From positions 64,966,278 through 65,030,277 of the forward strand of contig JBCNJP010000003.1 in NCBI GenBank assembly GCA_039602395.1: 64,000 nt of DNA. The letters are read 5' to 3'. The notes under the pieces are model-generated. The model was not told the DNA's origin and did not search any database. It saw nothing but the letters and a program-made list of their open reading frames with translations. The translations under genes and the position numbers were made by a program. Within the stretch, counting starts at the first letter, position 1; the number at the start of each line of letters is the position of its first letter. This document shows positions 20,502 to 30,512 of the stretch, piece by piece. This stretch comes from Deinandra increscens subsp. villosa. Lineage: Eukaryota; Streptophyta; Magnoliopsida; Asterales; Asteraceae.

Positions 20502-21974
20502 AACTTCCTTAGAGATTTTTTGAACTTTGTGCAACAATGAAACATTTTCTTTCATTAAACTTTCCAAATTCTCAGCAGATTCATAGGAACTTGGATTTGA
20601 ACTAGTATCGGAACAAGTATCGGAACAAGAATCATCTGACTGAACATGAGTAACAATCAAAGCTAATGAATCGTAACCAAACTCTTTAACCGAATCATAA
20701 ACAGCATCTTGTTGAACTGTTAAAGCTGTTGCCTTGCCTGTATTACTAGAAGATGGTTGAGAAAAACCAGGCTTGCTACTTTGAGCTTGTTGACATTCTT
20801 TAGCAAAATGTCCAAGCTTTGAACATTTGTAGCATTTCAACTTAGACTTATCAAAACCCAATTTTTCACCAGAAATATTTCTTCCATGTTTCTTGAAAAA
20901 CCTCTTCGATCTTTGGCATAACATAGCATATTGCCAAGAGATATCCAATTCAGTTAATTGATCATCATCGAGTGAATCAAGATCATTACTGGTTAAATTT
21001 GCATCAGCAACATTCTTAATAATCAACCCAAAAGATGATGAAATCAAAGCAGTAATCATTTTAGCACAATCATCCATTGACTCAGTAGAAACAACATTTT
21101 GACTTGAAGTATTTGTAATTGTGAAACTACAACCCCTTGATGAATGATTATCAGAATTTCCTGAAGCTCCAGCCAGAAAAGCAACACTCGGTACTGTATT
21201 CAGATTTGGCTTAGACTTAGCACTCATGCTTGCACTATTCTCACCATGATACAATTCAGGCTTTTGCAAAGTAGCAGTTTACTTCTTGGAATTTAACATT
21301 TCCATTTCCCGAGCATGCAGTTTTCCAGTAAGCTCGTGAAATGTTAAAGCGGCATAATCCTTATCATGAGTGAGAAGCAAAACATAATTTTCCCATTTTT
21401 CAGGCAAAGCTTCCATAATCTTTTTCTTCAAGTCAGCTTTAGTTTTCTCAATCCCAACAACCTTCAACTCACTGATTAGATGTGAAAATCGGGAAACCAG
21501 AGCAGTAATGTTCTCATTGTCATAAAATTGAAAATTATCAAATTCCTTATTCAACACTTTCTTCCTACTTTTCTTGTAGTCATCATTACCTTCACAATGA
21601 GCTGATAGAGCATCCCACAATTGCTTAGATTTCTTGCAAGTACTAAATTGATGAAGCAACTCAGTGGGTAGTGCCATTGTAACATAACCAAATGCTTTTT
21701 TGTCAAGTTCATAAGCATTCCATTCAGAATTATCAAATGTATGAACTTCCTTGAAATCTCCCGCATCAGTCGGATGTTGATAAAGTTTCTTGATTGGATT
21801 CCACAAATCGATATCATTCGTACATATGTAAGCCGAAAATCGTTGCTTCCAATTATGATAATCTTCCAACTTCAACAATTTTGGAACTTTCTGACTTGTT
21901 CCGATTTCATTATCAAAATTCAGCATAGTTTGCATAGCACTCTGCATCGCGAAAAACGCGTGAAATTCTGACAT
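20502..21974 (-). pseudogene. gag: Element B gag, N-terminal half (UBN2-type capsid and first zinc knuckle)
   Basis: The start Met codon at 21974 (MSEFHAF) aligns with the start of K gag at 54423. The domain is a copia UBN2-type gag: GTSQKVPKLLKLEDYHNW, LWNPIKKLYQHPTD, GYVTMALPTELLHQFSTCK, WDALSAHCEGNDDYKKSRK, NITALVSRFSHLISELK. An in-frame TAA at 21279-21281 separates it from the next block, which continues in the same frame and ends with the CCHC knuckle CYKCSKLGHFAKEC at 20793-20834 and an acidic tail. K has a stop within one codon of the same place. The gene is then cut by element C. It would form particles and bind RNA. Confidence 0.88.
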
Positions 21975-22459
21975 CGTGAAAAATTTGAATTCTGGTCGCC
22001 GAACCTGCTCCGAACCTAACACTGACCTCCGAACGTCCTCTGAACCTCAATCTAATGTTCGAATTCTGTCCGAACTTGCTCCGAATCAAACTCAACTGGC
22101 CAAACTCCTAAGTAATTCCGAACGTCCACCGAAACAGAAGAAACTCCAAACACAGACCGATCTAGGACCAAACTCTCGCCGAACTTCGACCAAACTAGCT
22201 CCGAACTCGAACCTCGGAGCGGTTACTCCGAACCTGAGCTGGAAAATCCGAACCTTGAACTCATTTTTCAAAAACGCGTGAAATTGACTGATTTTGATGA
22301 AACTTGTTACTGTGGATCAGGAAAACTGATAGAAAATGAATCAGGAACAAATTTGACACCAAATACTTGATAGAAATGATGAAAAACACGAAAATACACT
22401 TGAGAATCACTAAAAACGCTTAAAAATAGCAACTACAGATCAGTAGAGTGAACCAGAAA
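21975..22459 (-). other. Element B leader with GTTCGG microrepeats
   Basis: Untranslated leader between PBS and gag. From 21988 to 22265 (plus-strand text) CCGAAC occurs about nine times, with several one-base variants; in element sense this is GTTCGG. The same word occurs in the element's LTR and in the leader of K. Confidence 0.75.
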
Positions 22460-22471
22460 GCTCTGGTACCA
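22460..22471 (-). other. Element B primer binding site
   Basis: On the minus strand TGGTACCAGAGC lies 2 bases after the 5' LTR. It matches the tRNA-iMet PBS with one change (C for T). Confidence 0.85.
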
Positions 22472-22473
22472 CT

Positions 22474-22822
22474 TGAAAACACGTGAGCATCGGATCGTTT
22501 ACTCGATCTAGCTAATTGGACATCGAAACATAATTAACCGATTGTTTCATTGATCACAACGAACAATTACAATCAGTCTAAACACTCAAAAATGACACAG
22601 AGATTACACACTGGAAAACACACACTTAACAGATCTCACACGCTCAGAACTAACTATTACAAAGATCAAACACCTATTTATACCCAGCTGGCCGATCCCT
22701 GTCCGAACCTCAGGTTCGGCCAGTCTGAACTTCAGGTTTGGACCAGGCTCGGCCAAGCAACATTTGGCTTGATCTTGTTCCTTGCTCGATACTTCACACG
22801 ACGCACATATCAGGAATCAACA
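22474..22822 (-). repeat. Element B 5' LTR
   Basis: 349 bp, TG...CA, followed on the right by the TSD CATTC. It has a TATAAATAG box in minus orientation at 22674-22682 and palindromic GTTCGG/CCGAAC words. It is clearly related to the K LTR at 53555. Confidence 0.94.
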
Positions 22823-23360
22823 CATTCCGAAAGAGCACTTTACTGGGTTGAGCTTCATGTTGACAACTCTGAGCCGACCAAGTGTTTCCTCAATGTCACT
22901 GATCATTGCTTCCTCTGTCCCACTTTTGATGACTAAGTCGTCTACATAGGCTTCTATGTTTTGGCCAATTTGTGGGTCGGAAACTTGGTCAATCAGTCTT
23001 TGGTAAGTGGCTTCGGCATTCTTCAGGCCGAAGGGCATCTCGCGGTAACAGAAAATGCCTTTGTCAGTGTGGAAGGCCGTTTTTCTTTATCTTGTCGGGC
23101 CATCTTGATCTGGTGGTAACCCTTGTATGCGTCAAGGAAGCATTTGTAGGTGTAGCCCGATAGGGCGTCCACTTTTGCATCGATGGCCGGCAAAGGGTAG
23201 CAGTCTTTCGGGCATGCATTGTTAAGGTTTGTGAAGTCAACACACATTCGCCATGAGCTGTCGGACTTGGCTACCATGACTGGGTTGGCAATCCAGGTGT
23301 GCCATTTGACCTCTCGTAAGATCCCTTCCTTACCAGCTTTGTTACTTCTTCGCATACAGC
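22823..23360 (-). pseudogene. pol: Element A reverse transcriptase, upstream half (gypsy RVT_1)
   Basis: Minus strand: GILREVKWHTWIANPVMVAKSDSSWRM, the motif-A block CVDFTNLNNACPKDCYPLP, then FLDAYKGYHQIKMA, a frameshift near 23040-23090, MPFGLKNAEATYQRL and the catalytic AYVDDLVIKS. It continues to KCSFGM, where element B is inserted; the gene resumes at 558. Two frameshifts relative to the protease prevent expression. The residues and order are those of plant Tat/Ogre-type gypsy RTs. Confidence 0.9.
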
Positions 23361-24128
23361 CTTGCTTCGGTCTCGAGCCATGCTTCTTTTTGCTTGAGCT
23401 ACTGGTCTGTGTTTTGGTTCGACGTTTAAGAGGTGTTCAGTAATATCTCTTGGTACACCCGCCATGTTGGCCGGTGTCCAAGCAAACACGTCTATGCTGT
23501 TACGTATCAAGTTGTACAACTTCTCGCATGTCGGATTGGATAGCTCGGGGCCGATGGTAACCAGTTGGTCATTTACCTTCCATTTATTCTGCGTTGGTTC
23601 TTTAGTAACATCTGCTATGAGGTCGCAGTCAGATTGGGTGGATCGAATGGTTGCTATGCCGGCCTCAGTTGGGAATTTCATTAACCCATGTGCTGTGGAG
23701 ACAACACAGCCGAAATGGTAGATCGCTAGTCGACCGAAAAGGATGTTGTACCGTGAGGGTCGATCGACCACGAGGAAGGTTATTTCCTCGGTTCTTGTGT
23801 ACGATCTGTCGGATAAGGTGACCGGTAGAGTAACTTCGCCTTCCGGGAAGACCATGTCTCCACTGAAGCCGACCAGCGATGTTTGCGAGGGTCGGAGGCG
23901 CTGCTCTACATGTGTCGGCAGCTTTGAGAAACATGCCTTGTACATGATGTCCGAAGCACTCCCCCCGTCGATGTATGTTGTGTGTATGTCGTGGCCTGCT
24001 ACTTCGGCGATGATGACCATGGGGCTGAGTGTCGGTGTGGCCGTATCTAATTCCGGGAAGGAGATTGGTTTGTTGGCCCAACTCTCCCTTCTGAGTCTCA
24101 GCTTCTTGCTGTGAGAAGCATGTGTCAT
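23361..24128 (-). pseudogene. pol: Element A aspartic protease and RT N-terminus
   Basis: The retropepsin-like domain shows MVIIAEVAGHDIHTTYIDGG with active site D-G-G-S and SASDIMYKACF, then the second lobe FLVVDRPSRYNILFGR and AIYHFGCVVSTAHGLMKFPT. Next comes the linker to RT, with VFAWTPANMAGVPRDI, EHLLNVEPKHRPVAQAKR and RSKAVCEEVTKLV. This DGGS form and the following text are characteristic of Tat-lineage gypsy elements. The protease would cleave the gag-pol polyprotein. A frameshift lies between it and the RT. Confidence 0.88.
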
Positions 24129-24144
24129 CAGGATCGGGATGTTG

Positions 24145-25811
24145 TCATTTTTCTTTTCTTTTTTGTTTTTTCTGCTCTTTTGTTTCTATTAGCAGATGGG
24201 CCAGTTGCCCTGTCTTCACCGCATGGGCGATTTCCTTCTTCAGTTGGTGGCATTCATCGGTTTCGTGGCCTCTGTCTAGGTGGAAATCATAGTACTTGGC
24301 CATATTTCCAATTGCCGTGTTAGGGCCCATTATGCGAGGCTTGCCGAACTGTCGGCTTGCATCTTCTGTCTGCAGTATTTCCCTGGGGGTCTTTGTTAGG
24401 CTTGGGAATCTCTTTTGGCGTTCCTTTAGCTAGAGGAGGCTGGTCACTCGTAGTGTGTAAAACCCGAGTGCCGATGATCATCTCTGCTTCCTCTATCCCC
24501 GCCTAACTGCCAGGGTCGGCGGGAGTCCCTGTTGTGCTGTGGTCGGCCCTGTGACATGGACTGCCCGGCTGACGACTTGTCTCGAAGCTGTGCTGCTTCT
24601 TCACCTCTGATGAAGGCATCGGTCCGATCGAGGGCCTTCTGGATTGTCAGAGGTACTCTAGCGCTCATTTCTTTGATCAATTGCCTTGTCCTCATACAAT
24701 GGATGAAGGCTGAAATTTTTTATCTTCCGTCGGCATGGCCGATGGCTAGAGACTCGGTCTTGTACCTTTCTAGGAAGGTTCGCAAGGATTCCTAGTCTCC
24801 CTCTCGGATGTTGTGTAGCTTGATTGGGTCTTTTGTGCATTTCTTTTGCTGGTCGAAATGCTTGGAAAATAGCTACCTTAACTGAACGTAGCTATCGATC
24901 GAGCCATCAGGAAAGGAGTTGAACCAGATTCTTGCTGCGCCCAAGAGGGTTTGCACGAACATCTTGCACCACACAGGGATGGACCACTTTTCGATACTTG
25001 CAGCTGATTTAAAGGCGTGCAGGTGGTCTTTAGGGTCGGTGCTGCCATCATATGTCTTTACCGTGCTTGGTAACTTCGTCTTTTGTGGACACTCGAAGTT
25101 CTCTATTCTTTCAGTGAACTTACTCTCCTCCTCTGGGATGTAAGGGAGATCGAAGTCATCAGCACTAGTGTCCTTTGGTTCTGCTACCCTTGTTACTGGG
25201 GTTTCGACCCGCGTGGTTAGCTGTGGCCGAGGGCCCGTGCTTTGGTTTGGCAGGGGTATTGAACCAGGTGGTTGTTGTGGCATGTCGTATGGTGAGTATG
25301 GTGGCATATGGTAGGTTGGTGTCCCGTACGGGTTCATGAATGGTGGGTAGGGGTAGAATTGCTGGCCTGGGAACGGCATCGGATTTTGTTGGTTGAATGG
25401 GAATGGCATCGGCCCTGAGGTGCAGGGTGTCGGTATGGGTCCAGCCCCAACGACCAGGGTTGGTATTGGCAGTGTGGATCTCAGTGTCCGACTCGACACC
25501 GCGATGCTTTCGGTTACGATGGTTGTCGGTCTGGGTTGACTGGCGGCCCCTTCCGGTGGTGGCGGCATTTCATCGTTAATGATGAGCTCTTTGTCATCAT
25601 AGGATAGTTGTATGCGTATACCCTTTGCTCTTTCAGAAGCTACGTGCTCGTTCAACATCTGTCGGAGGTGTAAGAAGTTTCGGCTTACCAACTTCGGTGT
25701 AAGCGTCAGGGTTTGAAAGTCGGTTATGCCAGACGACCCAACTGCTGTGCTTTTTCCCCTTGGGGTGATAAAGTCTTCTTCAGAGTTCTGTTCATCGTGA
25801 TCGTCAGTCAT
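24145..25811 (-). pseudogene. gag: Element A gag (Tat-type gypsy capsid/nucleocapsid)
   Basis: The start at 25811 (MTDDHDEQ) opens a 312-residue block. It has an acidic N-terminus, then a proline/methionine/phenylalanine-rich linker (FNQQNPMPFPGQQFYPY), then the Retrotrans_gag domain beginning YIPEEESKFTERIENFECP and DGSTDPKDHLHAFKSA. An in-frame stop at 24873 is followed by more gag text in the same frame (FSKHFDQQKK, LRTFLERYKTESLAIG, MSARVPLTIQKALDRTDAF) to 24444. After a frameshift the zinc-binding segment MAKYYDFHLDRGHETDECHQLKKEI (24330-24145) has its first Cys replaced by Tyr. It would form particles. Confidence 0.87.
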
Positions 25812-26592
25812 CGTGTAGACTGGGCTGAGTACCGTGCGGATGGTGCCAATGTAGAATCGGGCTACCGCGAGTAGTTAGATAGACCGAAGTCTAGGATGAA
25901 ATACACCGATAGATCGACTATAGAGAGTGAGATTGTGAGCCTTCGGTCAGAGGGGTCTCGGCTCGGCTAGTATCTGCAAAACAAAGAAACACAGTTGCTC
26001 TTGGAGGGCAGGACAGGGTGTCCTGCGACCAAGCTCGGGCGTGAGAATAAGTAAGCGTTTTGAGAGATTAAGTGTAATCAAGTCGAGACTAAGCGCATTG
26101 AATGAAATCTAACCTGGTGGTTAGGGTGTATTTATAACCCTCAACCTTTGTCTTGTATCGTCATTAATGTTAATTGCCTAAAGGAGGTATGCTGCAGGTA
26201 TGCGTCTTGGACTGTGCCAAACTCCTGCAGTACACATTTCGGGTAATCGCATTAATTGTGGAGTCAGGTCGGGTGTCGGCACACCGACCCGCTATTGTGG
26301 GAGCGTTGGTCTGTGGTGTCCGTCTCGGACTTTTCGTGCTCGAGGTTCGACCATTGTTTGTGTTGTGTGGTCGAAGCTGAGCGTATGGTTGGTCGACCTC
26401 TTGAGGGTCGACCTGTGGTACATGTTGTGTGTCGACCTTGTTGGGGGCCGACTATCTTCTATGTGGTCTATGTCGGTTGGCTAGCTGTCATGCCGACATT
26501 GTTGACTTATGTGTTGTTCTGGGTTGGATGTGCGTGTCTGTCTACTTATTACGTCATCCTAACCGGACATACGTCGTCAAATAGCATGAACA
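25812..26592 (-). repeat. Element A leader and probable 5' LTR
   Basis: Minus orientation. A TATAAATA box sits at 26129-26136 (reverse strand) about 320 bp above the gag start. The probable outer end is near 26592 (TGTTCATGC on the minus strand), where the flanking gag text of element E resumes. The region is rich in GTCGG/GGTCGACC words. The 3' LTR is outside the window, so exact LTR ends and the TSD cannot be verified. Confidence 0.5.
26129..26136 (-). promoter_or_regulatory. TATA box of element A LTR
   Basis: TATAAATA in the sense of element A, inside its presumed 5' LTR. Confidence 0.5.
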
Positions 26593-26599
26593 CAAGGTT

Positions 26600-26828
26600 G
26601 CTTTGAAGTGGATGATTTAACAACCTCTGGAAGGTTGCCAATCATAGCTGGTTGCAGCTAGACTTTTGATTAGAGCAATGGCATAAGCCAGAGTTTTATT
26701 AAGAATTGATCCTCTTAACGAGGAATCAATGTGCATACGGGTCATATTCTTCAACCCATTGTAGAAATACTGGACTTGAATCCACTCATTCATGTTGTGA
26801 TGAGGGCATATTTGAAGAAGTCTTTTAT
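26600..26828 (-). pseudogene. gag: Element E gag, downstream fragment (Athila-like gypsy)
   Basis: On the minus strand one frame reads LLQICPHHNMNEWIQVQYFYNG, then MTRMHIDSSLRGSILNKTLAYA and LAATSYDWQPSRG. This is the C-terminal half of the Athila-type Retrotrans_gag domain (compare ...CPQHGL...FYNGL... in element H). It is the direct continuation of the fragment at 29113-29567, separated by element F. It ends at the presumed border of element A. Confidence 0.8.
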
Positions 26829-27196
26829 TGTTAGGACAAGTTTCTGTGTGTGGCCGTTACTATGCGAATAGAATAGAAGATTAGGTTTAAATGTATGTGA
26901 TGATGTCAACATACCAACCAACGTACCAGTTGGTACGGGCGTACCAATTGGTATGGCGTACCAAAGTGGTACGTAGGTTGGTTCACCTATAAATAGGTGT
27001 GGTATGTTGATCATCTTCAAGTTTGTTCATTTACTCTTACTGAGGTGTTAGTGAGAGAGGAGGTTCTGTCCAAACCTCCTCCAGAGCTTCAATGATGTAT
27101 ACTCCATTCGGTTTGTAATACTTTGACTATAATTGAATGACAAACTTTCGTATCTATCCTTCTATGATCTGGAAACGATCCGATTATGCTTTTACA
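26829..27196 (+). repeat. Element F 5' LTR
   Basis: TGTTAGGACA to GCTTTTACA. It contains clustered CGTACCAATTGGTA-type palindromes at about 26920-26980 and TATAAATAG at 26988-26996. Confidence 0.88.
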
Positions 27197-27198
27197 TC

Positions 27199-27210
27199 TG
27201 GTATCAGAGC
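27199..27210 (+). other. Element F primer binding site
   Basis: TGGTATCAGAGC, 2 bases after the LTR; tRNA-iMet type. Confidence 0.88.
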
Positions 27211-27668
27211 TGTTGGCAATTTCCAGATCCTATTCTTGAGTTTTTGAGAGTTTTGAGACGTTAAAAGGCTAATTAGGTGAGATTCCTTGAGTGTTTGATC
27301 GATTTTTTTATAAATTGAACCTTCCTGGGTCATTTTCGCACCTAACAATAGTATCTGAGTGAAGAAATTCGATAAATTCTGAATCTGGAGTGAAATTTGT
27401 GAGTTTCAGTGTTGGTACGGCGGAAGAACACGTTGGTACGCCCTTTGAATCTTCATCCGCCATAATAGGAAACTCATCGAATGTACCATGGTGGTACAGA
27501 ACGGTTACGTTTGGTACGCAGCGGTTACACTGTACCAAATGGTACGCCGTACCAAATGGTCTGCTGTTTAATGGTACGTTGGAGCTTATGGTCAGCCGCA
27601 AATCTCTGATGCATTTTTAGTGAAGCAATTTTGTTCAAGAAAAAAAATTCGCGCTCACCTGTCAACAC

Positions 27669-27751
27669 GGCCCCAATCAGGGGCCCTACCCTTTGGTCCC
27701 CGCCAGGGGCTGCCGCCCCTTGGACCCCGCTTCTCGAGGGCGCTGCCCTCG
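27669..27751 (+). other. GC-rich triple hairpin in element F
   Basis: Three consecutive short hairpins within about 85 bp: GGCCCC/GGGGCC (27669-27685), AGGGGC/GCCCCT (27705-27720) and CGAGGGC/GCCCTCG (27735-27751). The surrounding F sequence is AT-rich, so the block stands out in composition. Confidence 0.6.
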
Positions 27752-28727
27752 AACCCCCGTTAATTCAGACAAACAACGATAGGGTATGGGGAGAGGTCGT
27801 GGGAATTTTAAAGATTTAAATCAGTTATCGGGTTTACCCTTGATTCGATAGTTGTGGGTTGTTATGTTTGAAGAATTTCCAGATTCTGGTACTTGTCAAG
27901 ATTTAGACATCAAATTTCAGACAAAATATGTTTGTGGGTAGTCATTGTTTTTTATGATGGACAGAGGTTCAAAAATACGTGTTTTCTGATGATGGACATA
28001 GATTCAGAGACATGGATATGATTACACAAACTTAAGAATATTGAAGATTTGAATATTTCACTTGTTTAGGGGGAAAATGGGCACCCCTAAAACTTTCAAA
28101 GTTTCATAATTGAAAAAGTGAATATTCAATCAATTAAGGGATGATGGTAATTTTTTAGCTTCATGGAAAGGTGGTGTATTCTGATGTTCGAGTAAACCGA
28201 TATGTCAAAGTTTTCGATTATGGTTTGGAACTCTCTAATCAAATGCTTGATACATTGTTAAGTCATGAAGTTGACGTTATAGCCTTTGATTGTTGATATA
28301 TTTTGGGATGGATTTCATTCCGAGGGGGAATTTCTATGATTGAAGATGTTGATCGTGTCTGTTTTCATCAAGATCAGAATGTATTACAATTCGGTGAAGA
28401 TTGAAGATTTCTATCAAATGCGGTGATGTTTGTGGATTTTGTTTTTTATTCATGACGATTAATGAAGTGATCCTGCATCTTGATGTCATATCCGGTGGTT
28501 GTAGTGTCCCACTAGGTGATTGATAAGTTCTCACCGTGGATGTGCTTGAAGAAATGGGGAATTTATTGATTGTGACGATTGTACAAGATTGCAAGCTGTT
28601 TCCTGCATACCTGAAGTTTCAGTCAAGGGAAGTTTGCTGAAGATAGAGGCGTTTGCAGCAGACTGACTGAAGATTGCTAGAAGTAAAAGATCTACATTCG
28701 ACAGTAACGTCCAAGGGGGATCTATTT

Positions 28728-29112
28728 TGACAAGTTTCTATGTGTGGCTGTTACTGTGCGAATAGATTAGAAGATTAGGTTTAATTGTATGTGATGATGT
28801 CAGTTGGTACGGGCGTACCAACTGGTATACCAACCAATATACCAGTTGGTACGGGCGTACCAATTGGTAAGGCGTACCAAAGTGGTATGCAGGTTAGTTC
28901 ACCTATAAATAGGTGTGGTATGTTGATCATCTTCAAGTTTATTCATTTACTCTTAGTGAGGTGTTAGTGAGAGAGGAGGTTCTGTCTAAGCCTCATCCAG
29001 AGCTTCAATGATGTATACTCCATTCGGTTTGTAATCATTTGATTATAATTGAATGACAAACTTCTGTCTCTATCCTTCTATGATCTGGAAACTTTCGGAT
29101 TATGCTTTTACA
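28728..29112 (+). repeat. Element F 3' LTR
   Basis: Clearly homologous to the 5' LTR but with a short internal expansion of the GTACCA palindrome block at 28800-28870. Confidence 0.87.
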
Positions 29113-29567
29113 TTTATACCTCTCCCCACGTCTTGTGAAGGCCTTTACCTTCGTCTTCTGATAAAGTAGTGATGTTATTACGCAGATGAGTACTTTTGGA
29201 GAGCGAAAAGAGTTTGACCAGGAAATTCTCTGCCAACTGGTCCCATGAAGTGATAGAACCTGATGGTAAAGATTTCAGCCATGTCTTGGCATTACCAGTA
29301 AGTGTGAATGGAAATAGTCGAAGGCGGATAGCATCGGCCGCTGACCCCTTCGAGTTTGAATGTGTCACACATTTCAAGGATGAATCGATATGAGAGTGAG
29401 GGCACTCATCAGCGAGGCCATGGAATTGAGAAGCATTTTGAAACATATGGATGATTCCAGGCTTAATTTCAAATTGACCTGCAATGGGCGGTCGAGTGAT
29501 ACAAGACTATCTTTCGTTAAGCGTAGGCTTCACATAATCCACGATTATTCTTGCTGGATGTTGATCT
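29113..29567 (-). pseudogene. gag: Element E gag, N-terminal part (Athila-like gypsy)
   Basis: The minus-strand ATG near 29567 begins MGDQHPARIIVDYVKPT. It continues through one stop to RPPIAGQFEIKPGIIHMFQN, SQFHGLADE and the Retrotrans_gag core AIRLRLFPFTLTGNAKTWLKSLPSGSITSWDQLAENFLVKLF. Near the F insertion a G-run length change shifts the frame. The text resumes at 26828 beyond F. It would form particles. Order and wording are those of Athila/Tat-group gag genes. Confidence 0.85.
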
Positions 29568-29788
29568 CCCATCTTTTTCTACTGATGAATTGTTCACTCT
29601 AGTTCAAGTAGAGTTGAACAAGAATAGGTTTCTTAGATCTAGTGAAAACGGAAGGTGAATTTTTTTTTAGGTTTTTTATTTTTTTGATGTTTTTAATTTT
29701 TTTTTTGAAATGGTGAAAAGAAAGAAATGGAAAACAAGAAAGACTGCAAAAAAGATCCTAAACTAAGTAACTAAACTAAAATGATAGG

Positions 29789-29816
29789 TATGACGACTTG
29801 CTCCCCGGAAAAGCCG
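29789..29816 (-). other. Element E degenerate primer binding site (tRNA-Asp type)
   Basis: On the minus strand TTGGCGGCTTTTCCGGGGA resembles the TGGCGCCGTTGCCGGGGA PBS of Athila-like elements, with several mismatches. It sits between the LTR-like end at 29832 and the gag start, the expected place. Confidence 0.5.
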
Positions 29817-29831
29817 CCAAAAAAGTTTTTT

Positions 29832-30512
29832 TGATGCTTGCGAGATGTATATCGTAAACCTGTAAAAAAATGACCTTTAAGTTTATTAACCTAAATCTTC
29901 TATGTACGCATGCATATAGGAAAGCAGAGCTATCGTACAACAGTATTTAGAGAACTTAGGGTCGACCATTGGAGCAATGTCGTAATCATATCTAACCTAG
30001 TAGTATTCAGTAAGACTCTGTCACAATTCATAGTAAACCTAACTAATACTGAGATGTTTAGGCCGAAACCAATAATCATACAATAGATACTATCTAAGAC
30101 TGATCACCAATTTGACTATACCTATATCTGACTACTTACTATCGCGACTTAAACTGTTCTTATGGATAAAGGCTTCGCTAGAATACCCAAATCTAGGCAA
30201 TTGGTCATGTACTACCCGCTAGGATAATATGCTGACGATTCAACAACCTATAAAGAACCAACAACCATAATGAAGTATCCACTCATCCATATACCTTGTT
30301 AAAGGATAAAAAAGCTTGCTCTAAGACCTAGGTTCATAGACCAATCCTACTCTGAATAACTAAGAGGGACTAACTATTATAGCCATATCACATGACATCA
30401 AAGAAGCAATGCACTTAGAAAACTATCTAATAATGTAATGTCAAACAAGGAAGACAAGATTGATGACTAAACACAAAGATAACTGCTAACGAATATACTA
30501 TCAAAAGACCGT
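29832..30512 (-). repeat. Probable element E 5' LTR, proximal part
   Basis: Non-coding, starting TGATGCTTGCGAG on the plus strand next to the PBS, in the same layout as element H (LTR TGATGTG... next to its PBS). No second copy is in the window, so this rests on position. It is interrupted by LINE1. Confidence 0.45.

Larger units (their letters stand above)
561..22822 (-). mobile_element. Element B: copia-related gag-only LTR retrotransposon, inserted in A
   Basis: The element is bounded by two 349-bp direct LTRs (561-909 and 22474-22822) and flanked by the perfect 5-bp TSD CATTC (556-560 and 22823-22827). The minus-strand order is 5' LTR, PBS, leader, gag with two zinc knuckles, a roughly 1.7-kb non-coding 3' region, PPT, 3' LTR. 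It contains D and C. Subtracting both with one TSD copy each leaves about 6.1 kb. No protease, integrase or RT is visible anywhere in it. Because J (50.5-53.5 kb) shows the same gag-to-3'-region order, the lack of pol looks like a family trait. Movement would need enzymes supplied in trans (inference). Confidence 0.93.
26829..29112 (+). mobile_element. Element F: non-coding LTR retrotransposon, inserted in E gag
   Basis: 2,284 bp with LTRs at 26829-27196 (368 bp) and 28728-29112 (385 bp), perfect TSD TTTAT (26824-26828 and 29113-29117), an iMet-type PBS (TGGTATCAGAGC at 27199-27210) and a purine-rich tract (AAGGGGGA) at 28713-28720. The interior of about 1.5 kb has no gag or pol domain, so it must be mobilised in trans (inference). 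Size puts it between TRIM and LARD elements. LTR and leader are packed with GTACCA/TGGTAC palindromes. The right LTR has one more palindromic unit than the left. Confidence 0.9.

Noticed and set aside
26174..26606. Three overlapping plus-strand ORFs
   Set aside because: They lie in the presumed LTR of A with no domain similarity, and the reading sense of A is the opposite strand.
27660..27770. Plastid or bacterial DNA insertion suggested by high GC
   Set aside because: No organellar or bacterial gene text; the GC is explained by three short hairpins.
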